NCBI GenBank assembly: GCA_938039675.1
Contig: CALHUI010000013.1
Coordinates: 1 to 64,000, forward strand
Source of the DNA: an uncultured Cytophagales bacterium
GTDB taxonomy: Bacteria; Bacteroidota; Bacteroidia; Cytophagales; Thermoflexibacteraceae
Direction: 5' to 3'
Length of the DNA stretch: 64,000 nt
The notes under the pieces were generated by a model. The model ran no database searches and was not told where the DNA came from. It saw nothing but the letters and a program-made list of their open reading frames with translations. Of the stretch, positions 1-9,901 are shown piece after piece. Numbering within the stretch: position 1 is the first letter of the stretch; each line of letters starts with the position of its first letter. The position numbers and the translations under genes were made by a program.

Positions 1-1608
1 GAAAATGCCTTTGGGGTCCCAAGTTTGTTTGACCTCGCGGAACATTTCGTAGCAGCGCTGCCCGACCATTTGGGCGATGAACTCGCCGCGCAAGCGTCCG
101 TCGCCGTGTTCGCCCGAAAGCGAACCGTTGTATTTTTTGACTAAAGTGGCAATTTCCTGTGCAATTGTCTTAAATAATCGGTTGCCTTCTTCGGTTTTCA
201 GGTTAATAATCGGGCGCAAGTGCAGTTCGCCTGAACCTGCATGAGCGTAGTGGACACTGTAAAGCCCGTATTTTTTCAAAATGGCATTAAATTCTTGAAT
301 ATAGGCAGGTAAATCATCAACAGCTACGGCTGTATCTTCAATAACGGCAACAGCTTTTTCATCACCGGGAATGTTGCCAAGCAATCCTAAACCCGCTTTG
401 CGAAGTGCCCAAACTTTTTTTACATCTGCACCGCTGACAATTGGATAATGATATCCTAATCCGTGTGTCTGCAAATCTATGATTAGTTGATTGGCAGCTT
501 GGTAAACTTCTTCTGCTGTATCTTTGGCGAACTCTACCACTAAAATGGCTTGCGGGTCGCCTTGTACAAAGAAGCGATTTTGTCGCTGCTCAATATTGGC
601 TTTGGTACACTCTAATATATAATGGTCTATCAGTTCGCTGGCGCTGGGGCGATGCTTTACGGCGATAATATTGGCACGAAGCGACTCATCTATGCTATTG
701 CAATGCACGCAAACCAACCCGACTTTTTCGGGTGGTCGCCGTACAAGATTCAGCTTGATTTCGGTGATAAACGCTAGGGTACCTTCTGAACCGGCAATGA
801 GTTTGCAAAAATTAAACGGCGGCGGAGCAGCTGCTTTTTGAGCATAGGGGCCAAACGTACGGTACTGTTCCGCCGTGCTGAACGGTTCGGTTTCCAGCAA
901 TATATCTAGTGCATAGCCTGTGTTGCGTCGCTCAATAATGGCTTTGGGGAAGTTGTCGCGAATCTGCTTTTGATTCTCGGTGTTTGATAGCAGCTCCCTG
1001 ATTTGCCGATAGATAGACGCTTCTAAAGGACTTGCGGCGTTGTCGTTGTTACACTTTGCCTGAAATTCGTTGAGGCTTAATTCTTTAAAAATCACTTCGC
1101 TGCCATCGGCAAGTAACGCCTTTATTTCCAGCAGATGTTCGCGTGTGCTGCCGTACACGATAGAATTTGAGCCACAGGAATTGTTACCGACCATGCCGCC
1201 AATCATGGCGCGGTTGGCAGTGGAAGTTTCGGGGCCGAAAAACAATCCGTAGGGCTGCAAGGCCATGTTGAGCTCGTCTCTAACAACACCGGGCTGCACG
1301 CGTACCCATTTTTCGGTTGTATTAATTTCAAGGATTTTGTTAAAATATTTAGAAACGTCCACAACGATACCTTTACCGACTACTTGCCCTGCCAACGAAG
1401 TGCCGGCGGTGCGCGGAATTAGCGATGTGTTAAAATCATTGGCAAATTGAATGAGGCGTCTTAGGTCGTCAACGGTTTTGGGTAGGGCAATTGCCAAGGG
1501 CATTTCGCGGTAGGCAGAGGCATCGGTTGCATACAGTATGCGCGCGGCGCTATCGGTGAATAAATCTCCCTGCAACTGTTTTTTCAACCGCTCAAGGGCA
1601 TTAATCAT
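1..1608 (-). CDS. FAD-linked oxidase, D-lactate/glycolate dehydrogenase type (partial, C-terminus off the window)
   Basis: I translated this by hand: 536 codons stay open from ATG at 1608 to the window edge. An FAD-binding PCMH domain occupies about residues 35-280, with PRTAGTSLAGQ and GGMVGNNSCGSNS typical of the flavin-binding GlcD/YdiJ family. A C-terminal FAD-oxidase cap follows, with HYAHAGSGELHLRP and the SGEHGDGRLRGEF motif near residue 510. Bacteroidota homologues are usually about 970-1000 residues and carry an Fe-S (CCG) half after this point, so the gene probably continues leftwards. It likely oxidises a 2-hydroxy acid and passes electrons to the respiratory chain. The only ATG after an upstream in-frame stop (TAA, 1621-1623) is at 1608. 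It is divergent from dnaG. Family is certain, substrate is not. Confidence 0.9.
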   Translation of the reverse strand, partial: MINALERLKKQLQGDLFTDSAARILYATDASAYREMPLAIALPKTVDDLRRLIQFANDFNTSLIPRTAGTSLAGQVVGKGIVVDVSKYFNKILEINTTEKWVRVQPGVVRDELNMALQPYGLFFGPETSTANRAMIGGMVGNNSCGSNSIVYGSTREHLLEIKALLADGSEVIFKELSLNEFQAKCNNDNAASPLEASIYRQIRELLSNTENQKQIRDNFPKAIIERRNTGYALDILLETEPFSTAEQYRTFGPYAQKAAAPPPFNFCKLIAGSEGTLAFITEIKLNLVRRPPEKVGLVCVHCNSIDESLRANIIAVKHRPSASELIDHYILECTKANIEQRQNRFFVQGDPQAILVVEFAKDTAEEVYQAANQLIIDLQTHGLGYHYPIVSGADVKKVWALRKAGLGLLGNIPGDEKAVAVIEDTAVAVDDLPAYIQEFNAILKKYGLYSVHYAHAGSGELHLRPIINLKTEEGNRLFKTIAQEIATLVKKYNGSLSGEHGDGRLRGEFIAQMVGQRCYEMFREVKQTWDPKGIF

Positions 1609-1716
1609 GCGTAAAAGTGGTTAGTGTTATAGATTTTCAGCTCTAAATTAGCATGTTTTTCATAGTTTTGATATGATTTACTATGCTGCCAATAAAAACA
1701 GGGCAAAACATAGGTT

Positions 1717-3777
1717 ATGCGTATTTCTGAACAGACTATACGTCGCATAAAAGAAACGGCTGCCATTGAGGATGTTGTCGGCGATTTTGTTTCGCTGAAA
1801 CGCAAAGGGATGAATTTATGGGCATGTTGTCCGTTTCATGATGAAAAAACGCCATCTTTTTCGGTATCTCCTGCCAAAGGAATTTACAAGTGCTTCGGTT
1901 GCGGTGCTGCGGGCGACTCGGTCAAGTTTATAATGGATATTGAGGGGTTGAGCTACCCCGAAGCTCTGCGCTATTTGGCAAAAAAATACAACATTGAAAT
2001 TGAGGAGGAATATCTACCAAATGAGACCTACGAAGAAGCGCGTACACAGCGCGAATCTATGCTCATTATGTTGAATTTTGCTAAAAATTTCTTTAAAAAT
2101 CAACTTTTGCAATCGGAAGAAGGGCAGGCCATCGGCTTGAGCTATTTCAAAGAACGCGGCATCAATTCCCAAAGCATTGCCACCTTTGAATTGGGTTACA
2201 GCCTCAACGATTGGCACGCTTTGGAGCAGGCAGCCCTGAAACAGCAATTTAGTGCCGAATTGCTTGAAAAAACGGGGTTGGTGGTTGTTAAGGAAAACGA
2301 AGGCAAGACACGGCGTTACGACCGTTTCCGCGGGCGGGTGATGTTCCCTATCCACAATTTGGCGGGCAGAGTGATTGCTTTCGGGGCACGCAGGCTCAAA
2401 GCCGATGATAAGCCGAAATATCTCAACTCTCCTGAAATTGAGGGGGTTTACCTGAAAAGTGAGGTACTGTACGGCATTTTTCAGGCCAAACAAGCCATCC
2501 GACAGGCAGATAATTGCTACCTTACCGAGGGCTACATGGATGTAATTGCCATGCATCAGGCGGGCATCGCCAATGTGGTGGCTTCGTCAGGTACTTCGCT
2601 TACCGAAGGGCAAATCAAGCTCATCAAACGCTTTACGGACAATGTAACCGTTCTTTACGATGGCGACGCAGCAGGTATTAAAGCATCGCTGCGCGGCATT
2701 GATATGTTGCTGGCGCAAGGGATGAATGTTCGGGCGGTGGTGTTCCCTACCGGCGAAGACCCCGACAGTTTTATTAAAAAACAGGGCAGTGCCGCATTTA
2801 AAAATTTTTTACAAGAGCAAGTAACGGATTTTATCCGATTCAAGGTGCAAACTTTGCTTGCATACACTGCCGATGAACCAGTCAAAAAGTCAGAAGCTGT
2901 TCGCGAAATTGTCAATAGTATTGCCAAAGTGCCTGATGCTATCAAACGTGAAATGTTTGTGAAGCAATGCGCCGCACTGTTGCAAGTAAGTGTAGAAGTA
3001 CTGACTGCAGAATTGGGTCAGACGCTCTGGAAAGCCGCTCAACAAGAGCAACGCCAACGAGAGCGCGAACAGCAGCGCAGCAATTGGCAGCAAATAACTT
3101 CTAAGGAGTCACCACATTCGATAGATAAACATTTGCTGCTACTGCCCGATGAACCGTATGACATGCCTCCGGATGAGGTATTGCCTCCACCGGAGGAGTT
3201 TATCGGAGGAACTGCCGTTTTTCAAAAAAGTGTTTCCGAAATTGTTAGTCGCCACGAGCAGGAAAGCATCCGCCTGCTGCTCAAATACGGTCAGTATTAC
3301 TTAGAAGATGACCTCAAACTGTGGCAATATTTACTACATGAAATTGATGATATAGAGTTTCATACGCCGCTGTATCGCCGAGCCTTGGAAATGTACAAAG
3401 ATGCGGTGATGCAAGGAGAAGAGCCTGATATACAGTATTTTATTAGCTATGCTACGCCTGATATTACGGAAATGGTGGTCAATATTACCGAAAATCGCTA
3501 CGAAGCAAGCCCTAACTGGGAGTTGATGCACGATATTTATGTGCCCAAGGAAACCGACAAGTTGCCGCTTGCCGTGTACGAAAATATTTTGCGTTTGAAA
3601 AAGGAATTTATAGAAAAGCTGGAATCGGAAACATTTGCGGAAATCAAACGCGCCGAAAAGGCAAATGATGAAGCACAGGTGGTCATACAGTTACGTTCAT
3701 ATAGCCAATTGGCCAAACAACGCGTAGCAATTGCAAAAGAATTGGGTAATGTGGTATCGGCACGCAGGGCTTTATAA
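1717..3777 (+). CDS. dnaG: DNA primase DnaG
   Basis: Primase that makes RNA primers at the replication fork with the DnaB helicase. The 686-residue product has an N-terminal CHC2 zinc finger (C38-P-F-H41, then C59 and C62), the RNA-polymerase-like core, and a TOPRIM domain with EGYMDVIAMHQ near residue 270 and LYDGDAAG near 310, followed by DPDSF, which are the metal-binding acidic motifs. The C-terminal third is the less conserved helicase-binding region. Length is slightly above the usual 600-660 residues, as is common in Bacteroidota. ATG at 1717 starts the expected MRISEQTIRRIKE terminus. It is not in the classical rpsU-dnaG-rpoD operon: it stands alone, divergent from the FAD oxidase, with about 160 bp of non-coding sequence after it. 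Confidence 0.97.
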   Translation: MRISEQTIRRIKETAAIEDVVGDFVSLKRKGMNLWACCPFHDEKTPSFSVSPAKGIYKCFGCGAAGDSVKFIMDIEGLSYPEALRYLAKKYNIEIEEEYLPNETYEEARTQRESMLIMLNFAKNFFKNQLLQSEEGQAIGLSYFKERGINSQSIATFELGYSLNDWHALEQAALKQQFSAELLEKTGLVVVKENEGKTRRYDRFRGRVMFPIHNLAGRVIAFGARRLKADDKPKYLNSPEIEGVYLKSEVLYGIFQAKQAIRQADNCYLTEGYMDVIAMHQAGIANVVASSGTSLTEGQIKLIKRFTDNVTVLYDGDAAGIKASLRGIDMLLAQGMNVRAVVFPTGEDPDSFIKKQGSAAFKNFLQEQVTDFIRFKVQTLLAYTADEPVKKSEAVREIVNSIAKVPDAIKREMFVKQCAALLQVSVEVLTAELGQTLWKAAQQEQRQREREQQRSNWQQITSKESPHSIDKHLLLLPDEPYDMPPDEVLPPPEEFIGGTAVFQKSVSEIVSRHEQESIRLLLKYGQYYLEDDLKLWQYLLHEIDDIEFHTPLYRRALEMYKDAVMQGEEPDIQYFISYATPDITEMVVNITENRYEASPNWELMHDIYVPKETDKLPLAVYENILRLKKEFIEKLESETFAEIKRAEKANDEAQVVIQLRSYSQLAKQRVAIAKELGNVVSARRAL

Positions 3778-3935
3778 TACCGGAAAAGACCGAACAAGCA
3801 AGCAGATTCGAGCGTTTTTTCATTTTACGGCTAAGAACGCAGAGGCTTTATCGCAGGTCACGCGAATAAAGATTGTCAAAATTACGTAAAACTTAGCGGT
3901 CAAAGGTCTGATAGTGCTTTAAATTGCTCAGTTAC

Positions 3936-4484
3936 CTACACCCGAGGCAACCATTTCACTTCTTCCACGCCCAGTTCCTGCGCCATTTTGCGGGAAAGCA
4001 CAAAAAGATAATCGGAGAGGCGGTTCAGATAGGGGACAATCATGGGGTGTACTTCTGTCTGTTCGGCAAGTGCAATTACCAGACGCTCGGTGCGGCGGCA
4101 AACAGTGCGTGCCACGTGGCAAAACGACACGGAGGTATGCCCACCCGGCAGTATAAAATGGCGCAAGGGGGGCAGCTCGGCATCCATTTCGTCCATTGCC
4201 TTTTCCAGTCGCTCGATATCCTCATTTTTCAGGTCAGGGATTACTTTTTTCTGTTGCTCTGGTTCGGCAGCCAGATTAGAACCAATGGTAAACAACCTGT
4301 CTTGCACCTCTTTGAGCAGTGCACGACGTGCTTCATCCATATTTAGGTCGCGCACAAGACCGATGTAGCAGTTGAGTTCATCAACTGTTCCGTAGGTATC
4401 GATGCGCAAGTCTGCCTTAGATACGCGCGTGCCTCCAATTAGTGAGGTTTGTCCTTTATCGCCTGTTTTGGTGTAGATTTTCAT
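3936..4484 (-). CDS. PduO-type cob(I)yrinic acid a,c-diamide adenosyltransferase
   Basis: Transfers the 5'-deoxyadenosyl group of ATP to cob(I)alamin to make coenzyme B12. The 182-residue protein begins [18 protein letters not shown], the ATP-binding N-terminus of the PduO/MMAB family. It also has [16 protein letters not shown] and the C-terminal helical segment with VCRRTERLV and [14 protein letters not shown], which includes the conserved Arg residues of the active site. Length fits the single-domain family. Its ATG overlaps the stop codon of the upstream ABC ATPase by 4 bp (ATGA at 4481-4484), so the two are translationally coupled. No other cobalamin gene is nearby, so it probably serves salvage for methylmalonyl-CoA mutase or similar enzymes elsewhere. 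Confidence 0.95.
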   Translation of the reverse strand: MKIYTKTGDKGQTSLIGGTRVSKADLRIDTYGTVDELNCYIGLVRDLNMDEARRALLKEVQDRLFTIGSNLAAEPEQQKKVIPDLKNEDIERLEKAMDEMDAELPPLRHFILPGGHTSVSFCHVARTVCRRTERLVIALAEQTEVHPMIVPYLNRLSDYLFVLSRKMAQELGVEEVKWLPRV

Positions 4485-5221
4485 TTCCCTTTTGCAGCCA
4501 AAGCCATTTTCATTTCGGTAGGATTGGTAATATCGGTGTTTTTAACATCGGACTCAATCAGTCCGTCGCGCAGGCGCACGATGCGGTGTGCATAACGCGC
4601 AATATCGTCTTCGTGCGTTACAACAATAATTGTATTGCCTTTTTTATGCAGTTGGTCAAACAATTCCATGATTTCGTAGGAAGTGCGTGTGTCCAAGTTG
4701 CCGGTCGGTTCGTCGGCCAGAATGATACTGGGGTTATTAACCAATGCACGGGCTACGGCCACGCGTTGCCGCTGCCCGCCCGAAAGTTCGTTAGGTTTGT
4801 GTTTGGCGCGGTCGCCCAGCCCCACGCTGACGAGTGCCTGCATGGCTCTTTCTTCGCGCTCCGCTTTGCTGTATCCTGCATAAACCAAAGGCAAAGCTAC
4901 GTTTTCTAATGCGGTAGAGCGGGGGAGGAGGTTAAAGGTCTGAAATACAAAACCGATTTCGCGATTGCGGATGTCGGCAAGTTCATCCTCTGTCATGTTG
5001 CTAACGTCTTTGCCCGCCAGAATGTAGGTGCCGCTGCTGGGCGTATCCAAACAACCGATAATATTCATCAGCGTGGACTTTCCGGAGCCTGAGGAGCCCA
5101 TAAAGGCAACGTGCTCTCCGCGATTGATAGTGATGGTAATGGATTTGAGAGCATGTATGATTTCGCTGCCCATGATGTAGCGTTTGGAAATTTGGTCGGT
5201 TCTGATGACTTCTTGCGCCAT
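4481..5221 (-). CDS. ABC transporter ATP-binding protein, MacB/LolD type
   Basis: Cytoplasmic ATPase subunit of an ABC system of the MacB/LolD/FtsE class. The 246 residues contain Walker [11 protein letters not shown] near 42-51, the family marker [12 protein letters not shown], the Q-loop [18 protein letters not shown], signature [15 protein letters not shown], Walker [13 protein letters not shown] and the H-loop VVTHE. The Q-loop and signature match ATPases that work with FtsX/MacB-type permeases (lipoprotein release, peptide or drug export). No permease is adjacent; downstream is the coupled adenosyltransferase gene. A TolC-membrane fusion protein pair lies 14 kb away and could be a functional partner, but that is only inference. 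A possible -7 box lies about 40 bp upstream. Confidence 0.93.
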   Translation of the reverse strand: MAQEVIRTDQISKRYIMGSEIIHALKSITITINRGEHVAFMGSSGSGKSTLMNIIGCLDTPSSGTYILAGKDVSNMTEDELADIRNREIGFVFQTFNLLPRSTALENVALPLVYAGYSKAEREERAMQALVSVGLGDRAKHKPNELSGGQRQRVAVARALVNNPSIILADEPTGNLDTRTSYEIMELFDQLHKKGNTIIVVTHEDDIARYAHRIVRLRDGLIESDVKNTDITNPTEMKMALAAKGK

Positions 5222-5257
5222 GCGTAATTTTTTGAATATCTTAGCTGCAAATTAATA

Positions 5258-5265
5258 CAAATCTA
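5258..5265 (-). promoter_or_regulatory. Candidate Bacteroidota -7 box for the ABC ATPase gene
   Basis: On the minus strand this reads TAGATTTG, an exact match to the Bacteroidota -7 consensus TAnnTTTG, about 40 bp upstream of the ATG at 5221. A TTG trinucleotide lies 16 bp further upstream, slightly short for a -33 box. It sits in the 50-bp divergent space shared with the ligase-like gene at 5272. This is a motif match only. Confidence 0.35.
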
Positions 5266-5271
5266 CGACAG

Positions 5272-7161
5272 ATGAGAGTCGCAATATTTTTCGGGGGGCC
5301 TTCACGCGAGCGTGAAATTTCTTTTGCAGGTGGAAAAACCGTATTCAACAATTTAGACCGTACACTTTTTGAGCCTGTTCCTGTTTTTGTGGACAGTTTA
5401 GGCAATTTTATTCTGACCAATAAGCAAATATTTGAGTATCAAAAAATCAGAGATTTTTATCCGCCCGCTTCCGTAATTAGCAGGAACGCAAAAAAAAGTA
5501 CAAAGTTTAAGGTTTACGCCGAGTCGTTGGGGTGGCTTTCCGACAATCATTTCATAGAAATGACCAATGCAATAGGCCAACCTATTCTGCCGCAAGATTT
5601 TAAAAAGCATTTTGATTTTGTATTCCTTGCCATGCACGGCGCGCCCGGCGAAGACGGCAGTTTGCAAGGCTTGCTGGAATGGTACGGTGTTCCCTATTCA
5701 GCCCCCGGCATTTTTGGCTCGGCTGCGGGAATAGATAAAACCCTGCAAAACGAGCTGATTAAGCGCATTACAGGTGTTGAAAAGCAGCAGATGACTATCA
5801 GAAAGGCTACATGGGATACAGAAAACCACGGCGAACTTTTTGAGCGTGTCAAAGCAATTTTAGGGCTGCCTTTTGTGGTGAAAGCACCGCATGGAGGCTC
5901 TTCTATAGGTGTAGCCATTGTGAAGGAAGACAGCGAAGAGGCTTTTGTAAAGGCAGTGGAGCAATGCCTGTTCCGCCTGACTCTGACCAAAGCCCAATGG
6001 AAGGCTATGAATCAGCAGGCAAAAGAAAACTATCTGCAAAAAATTGCCAATGTGGAAGAAAGCATTGGTTTTCCGTTGGTATTTGAGGCTGATTCTATGG
6101 TTGATAAAGGCGCTATTGTATATGTGCATCCGCAGGATTTGCTCGATAAATTGGAAGATTATTTTTCTTATTCCGACACCAACGCCATTCTGACCTCCAT
6201 TCACGGTGAATCCTCCGTGCTGATAGAAGAATTTATCAATGGGAAAGAATTTTCATGCGGCGTTATTCAGGATGAGGAAGACCGCCCGATAGCCTTACCG
6301 CCCACAGGCATAGAACCTGCCGTAGAAACATATGATTTTCAGGCAAAATATGTGAGCAGTTCAACCCGCAAGAGTATTCCAGTCAATGTTCCGATGGAAC
6401 AACTGCACGAAATCCACCGTCAGATTAAGGCTGTTGCCGAGGCTTTGCGTTTTGGCGTATGCGCCCGCATTGACGGTTTTGTTAAAGCCGACGGCACGGT
6501 TTCGCTGCACGACCCGAATACCATTCCCGGTATGTCGCCTACTTCGTTGCTTTTCAAGCAGATGGTAGAAATAGGGCTGAATCCTACCCAAACGCTGACT
6601 TACCTCATTCGCGCTTCGCTGCAAGACCGCGTCAAAACAGGTAAAAATACTTGGCAAATGGAGCAGATGCTTGCCAATTTAGACCGAATGATAGACAAGG
6701 AAGTAGGGCGTTTGTCGGAAAAACCGCGCGTGGCAATACTCTTTGGTAGTGTGCTGAATCGTTTGGATGAGTCGCTGGCACTTGCACAACGTACCTACTC
6801 ACAAATTGCTGCTGAGGGTAAATATTTCCCCGTGCCTGTTTTATTGACTGGCAGCCCAATCAATCATGTACTACATCAATTACCTGTCAATTTCCTTTAC
6901 AAGGAAAGCATAGAGGCCATCAAAGAAAGCCTTTATGCCGAAAAACATCCCTTCATTGTAGAATGTATCAGGCAGGTAGAATCCATTACAACCAAATACA
7001 CCGGCTATTTTGACCAAACGGTGCGCCATTTGTCCTATGAAGACCTCGCTCATACGGTAAAGCGCGTTTACATAGCCGTAACGGACATGCCATCAACCGA
7101 TGAATACTCCGTCCAACATTTTCTTCAATCCGTCGGTCTGGAGTGGATTGAGGCACACTGA
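5272..7161 (+). CDS. D-alanine-D-alanine-ligase-like ATP-grasp protein, enlarged, with a repeated N-terminal-type module
   Basis: An ATP-grasp ligase related to Ddl. It begins RVAIFFGGPSREREISFAGG, the glycine-rich substrate loop of Ddl. The ATP-grasp domain includes FVVKAPHGGSSIGVAIV near residue 200, VLIEEFINGKEFSCGVI near 320 and a metal/phosphate motif HDPNTIPGMSPTSLLF near 412. At 629 residues it is nearly twice the usual Ddl size. There are insertions within the ATP-grasp domain (about residues 230-310), and after it, from about residue 486, a segment starts RVAILFGSVLNRLDESLALA and continues with YFPVPVLLTG. That resembles the protein's own N-terminus, so the pre-ATP-grasp module looks duplicated. 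It could be the cell's D-Ala-D-Ala ligase or a dipeptide ligase with another substrate; the sequence does not decide. Confidence 0.85.
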   Translation: MRVAIFFGGPSREREISFAGGKTVFNNLDRTLFEPVPVFVDSLGNFILTNKQIFEYQKIRDFYPPASVISRNAKKSTKFKVYAESLGWLSDNHFIEMTNAIGQPILPQDFKKHFDFVFLAMHGAPGEDGSLQGLLEWYGVPYSAPGIFGSAAGIDKTLQNELIKRITGVEKQQMTIRKATWDTENHGELFERVKAILGLPFVVKAPHGGSSIGVAIVKEDSEEAFVKAVEQCLFRLTLTKAQWKAMNQQAKENYLQKIANVEESIGFPLVFEADSMVDKGAIVYVHPQDLLDKLEDYFSYSDTNAILTSIHGESSVLIEEFINGKEFSCGVIQDEEDRPIALPPTGIEPAVETYDFQAKYVSSSTRKSIPVNVPMEQLHEIHRQIKAVAEALRFGVCARIDGFVKADGTVSLHDPNTIPGMSPTSLLFKQMVEIGLNPTQTLTYLIRASLQDRVKTGKNTWQMEQMLANLDRMIDKEVGRLSEKPRVAILFGSVLNRLDESLALAQRTYSQIAAEGKYFPVPVLLTGSPINHVLHQLPVNFLYKESIEAIKESLYAEKHPFIVECIRQVESITTKYTGYFDQTVRHLSYEDLAHTVKRVYIAVTDMPSTDEYSVQHFLQSVGLEWIEAH

Positions 7162-7287
7162 CAGTTTGTAATTGCATTTTGGCATTATTTTTTTGCTCAT
7201 TCTAGGCGACAGTAGATATATGTTCTCATAGATATTGCCCGAACCATTCAAGTTTGACTTTCTGCGTTGTTAAACCCCTGTTGACCT

Positions 7288-9408
7288 ATGAAACCCCTTT
7301 GCATAATTGTAACATATTGGCTCATATTGTTTGCCAACCTTTCTTACTCTTACGCACAATTGCCCAAAAAGGGTAGGCCCAATATGGCTGCCTACAAGGC
7401 AGAAATAAGTCGTGCCAAAAAGGGCGATATAGCAGCTATGCTCACCGTAGCGGCGGCCTATCGCGGCGATATGCTCACCGAGGATGCTTTCAAAGATTAC
7501 AAAAGTGCCGTAAAATGGTATCAGAAGGCATTATTGAGCAAGCCTACGGCAGAACAACAGTTTGAAATCAAGTTCAATCTGTTTAAACTGTATTTTACAG
7601 GCGGCTATGGTATTCAGCCCGATATGTCAATGGCTAAGTTGTACCATACTGAAGCAGTTGCGTTAAATCCATTCCCAATCATTAGCGACTACATGCCCAA
7701 CTTGTACCTGAAAGATTTCTTTGCACTGTATGAGAAAGCGCAAACAGGCGACACTAACGCTGCTCTGCGTGCCGGCATGATGAGTTATCGCTACAAAATA
7801 CATTACCCGACAGCAATACAAATGCTTAATCGTGCAGCAGCTGAGCCTGATGCAGCCTATCTGGCCAACCGCTATGAGGCCGAACTCCTTAAATTTCGTC
7901 AAACAGGCAATACCACGCTTGACCGGGCCTCGCTGTTCGATATTTTGCACCGCTATGCACAACAGGGCAGTATGCTGGCAAAAACCGAATTAGCCTACGA
8001 AGCCCTAAAACCCTCACAATATTCGCGGCAACGCCTGAAGCCTGAGGAAGCGGCAGCACTTTTTGACGCAATAGAGCAACAGTGGCAAACAGATTATGCC
8101 AAAGAAATGCAGTTGAAAGCCTTGTGCCTATTGGTAAAATATCAGACCGGCAATGACAAAATTATGACGCTGCGCCGCTTGTCTGCCATCAAAACCAATC
8201 TGCCAAGCGAAGAACTGCGCTTTGCCGAGCCTGCTTGGAACGAGCTGCAAAGATTTGAGCAAAAAGCAGCTACCGTTGAGGGTTTGGCAGAACTTCAACA
8301 AACCTATGGTTTGAGCGGCTTTAAGATAGACATAGGCGAATGGCAAGCTCATTTTAAAGGAGAGATAAAATCATTGCTGGCCTTCAAAGCAGAGTTAGAG
8401 AAACCCATTGTTCGTCGGTTGATAGGTGATGCCAATGCCAACGCCTGTTTGGAGCAACTCCAAAAGAAAACAGCTAATGTTTTAAGAGAAGCCTCCAATC
8501 CGCGTCGCGCCATTGCTTTCTACGAAGAACTTCGGCGCAACAATTGGCTGCAAAGCATTACGCCTTCGTTGCAGGATGCTGTTCAGGCCAAATTTGCCGC
8601 ATTGGGCATAGACAGCACCAACATGATGTTTTTCTATGCGCAAGGCATCATTGAAGACACTAAATTTAACAACATCAATGAAGGGCGATTATTTATCGGC
8701 AACTTGCTCAATACACTGCCCAAACCATTAGCCATTCCGCGCAATACCTCGAAGGCAGAACGCTTGCGGATAGAAGAAGCGAACCGTAAAATTGCAACCG
8801 AGCAAGCCCGCCTGACCAATTTTGCCAAGTTGAAAATCATTCGGGATATAATCGGCGAATCGCCCGGTGTCGAGCAAATAGAACGCGCCAAACCGATGCT
8901 GCTGTATGACCCTTGGCTGCAACCCGAAGGCGAAAAAATGTTTTTCCACTACACTTCGGACAGCCCCAACTGGTTTTCCGGCGATGTGAAAAGAGGCAAC
9001 GTTTTGTACTACTACAAAGTAACGCGCATAGGCACGAGCAATCGTTTTCGCCTTGAAATTCAGGCAGTTGCCAACGATAAATCCAACTTAGTATTCAACA
9101 GTATCGTAAGAACCAATCTTTCGTCGGACGGTATTTTTGAGGTAGATATACTCGGTTCGCGCATGACGGGCTATGCGTGGAACATCAGCGAAAATGATTA
9201 CTTGACCTGTATTTTCAGGCAGAATCAGCAAACCTTAGATTTGCAACCATTCGGCTACATTAACCGCTGCTTAGACCGCAACCACGGATATCATCACGAC
9301 TTTCCCCGCCAAAAAGTCAATCCCAACGATTTTTCGGAGCGCAACGCTATACGTTCGGCTGTTCGCGCATTCATTTTAGAGTATCACAGTGCATTAAAAC
9401 CTATTTAA
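7288..9408 (+). CDS. Secreted Sel1/TPR-like repeat protein of unknown function
   Basis: The 706-residue product starts with a signal peptide ending near SYAQ (residues 20-24). Residues 30-170 contain Sel1-like helical pairs (AKKGDIAAMLTVAAAY, SAVKWYQKALL, GGYGIQPDMSMAKLYHTEA), which usually act as protein-binding scaffolds. The middle (about 170-560) is helical and less clear, and the last 140 residues (after about 550) are rich in aromatic and beta-strand-like sequence (MFFHYTSDSPNWFSGDVKRG, VLYYYKVTRIGTSNRFRLEI), suggesting a separate beta domain. I do not recognise a specific family. It probably acts in the periplasm or outer membrane. It stands alone, convergent with fbp across a shared terminator. 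Confidence 0.8.
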   Translation: MKPLCIIVTYWLILFANLSYSYAQLPKKGRPNMAAYKAEISRAKKGDIAAMLTVAAAYRGDMLTEDAFKDYKSAVKWYQKALLSKPTAEQQFEIKFNLFKLYFTGGYGIQPDMSMAKLYHTEAVALNPFPIISDYMPNLYLKDFFALYEKAQTGDTNAALRAGMMSYRYKIHYPTAIQMLNRAAAEPDAAYLANRYEAELLKFRQTGNTTLDRASLFDILHRYAQQGSMLAKTELAYEALKPSQYSRQRLKPEEAAALFDAIEQQWQTDYAKEMQLKALCLLVKYQTGNDKIMTLRRLSAIKTNLPSEELRFAEPAWNELQRFEQKAATVEGLAELQQTYGLSGFKIDIGEWQAHFKGEIKSLLAFKAELEKPIVRRLIGDANANACLEQLQKKTANVLREASNPRRAIAFYEELRRNNWLQSITPSLQDAVQAKFAALGIDSTNMMFFYAQGIIEDTKFNNINEGRLFIGNLLNTLPKPLAIPRNTSKAERLRIEEANRKIATEQARLTNFAKLKIIRDIIGESPGVEQIERAKPMLLYDPWLQPEGEKMFFHYTSDSPNWFSGDVKRGNVLYYYKVTRIGTSNRFRLEIQAVANDKSNLVFNSIVRTNLSSDGIFEVDILGSRMTGYAWNISENDYLTCIFRQNQQTLDLQPFGYINRCLDRNHGYHHDFPRQKVNPNDFSERNAIRSAVRAFILEYHSALKPI

Positions 9409-9633
9409 ATTGCTGTCCTATTAAACTTTAATTTCTCCAAAATGCAGATTTTTAATCTGTTTATGTACTCGTGAAAGTCCGAAAATTTTTTATTTTTCAA
9501 TCACGATAAAGTAATTACGGCAAAAGTTATAGTCCAAGTTATCGGCTCAGGAAGATGATATAGATAGAAAGCGGATAATGCTAAGTTATACCGTTGTTTG
9601 GAGTAGCATTTGAGTGAGGGTTATAAGCCTTAA

Positions 9634-9789
9634 TATTTTTTAGTACAAATACTTTCTATCCTGTCAGCAGACGGTATGGAAATCAAAAGCGGCGGTTTGA
9701 CCATTTATGTGGACTGGGGCAATGGAGATTGTAATAAGAAAATCTTCATCACTGTGGAGAATATCACCATTGAGCGCACAATGCCATAG
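9634..9789 (+). pseudogene. Possible 3' remnant of a secreted-protein gene
   Basis: The 490-bp space between 9408 and 9902 holds no intact gene. One plus-strand frame is open from 9634 to TAG at 9787-9789. It ends SGGLTIYVDWGNGDCNKKIF followed by ITVENITIERTMP, which resembles the C-terminal end of Bacteroidota lipoproteins carrying a DWGNGxCD-type motif. No plausible 5' part precedes it (in-frame TAA at 9631-9633), so if real it is a decayed tail. The call rests on motif resemblance only. Confidence 0.3.
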
Positions 9790-9811
9790 TATTAGGTGTG
9801 TATAAAAAAGC

Positions 9812-9850
9812 AAAAATCCCGACAAGTTGTTCAAACCTGTTGGGGTTTTT
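9812..9850. terminator. Bidirectional intrinsic terminator between the Sel1 gene and fbp
   Basis: A 15-position stem, mostly paired with some G-U and one mismatch: AAAAATCCCGACAAG pairs with CCTGTTGGGGTTTTT around a 9-base loop. There is a T run on the plus strand and, via the A run, on the minus strand. It lies in the convergent space and can serve both genes. Confidence 0.75.
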
Positions 9851-9901
9851 GTTGTATGCGGTCTTGTACTTGGCAATCGGATATGCTCTTTGTTCCAAGT
9901 G

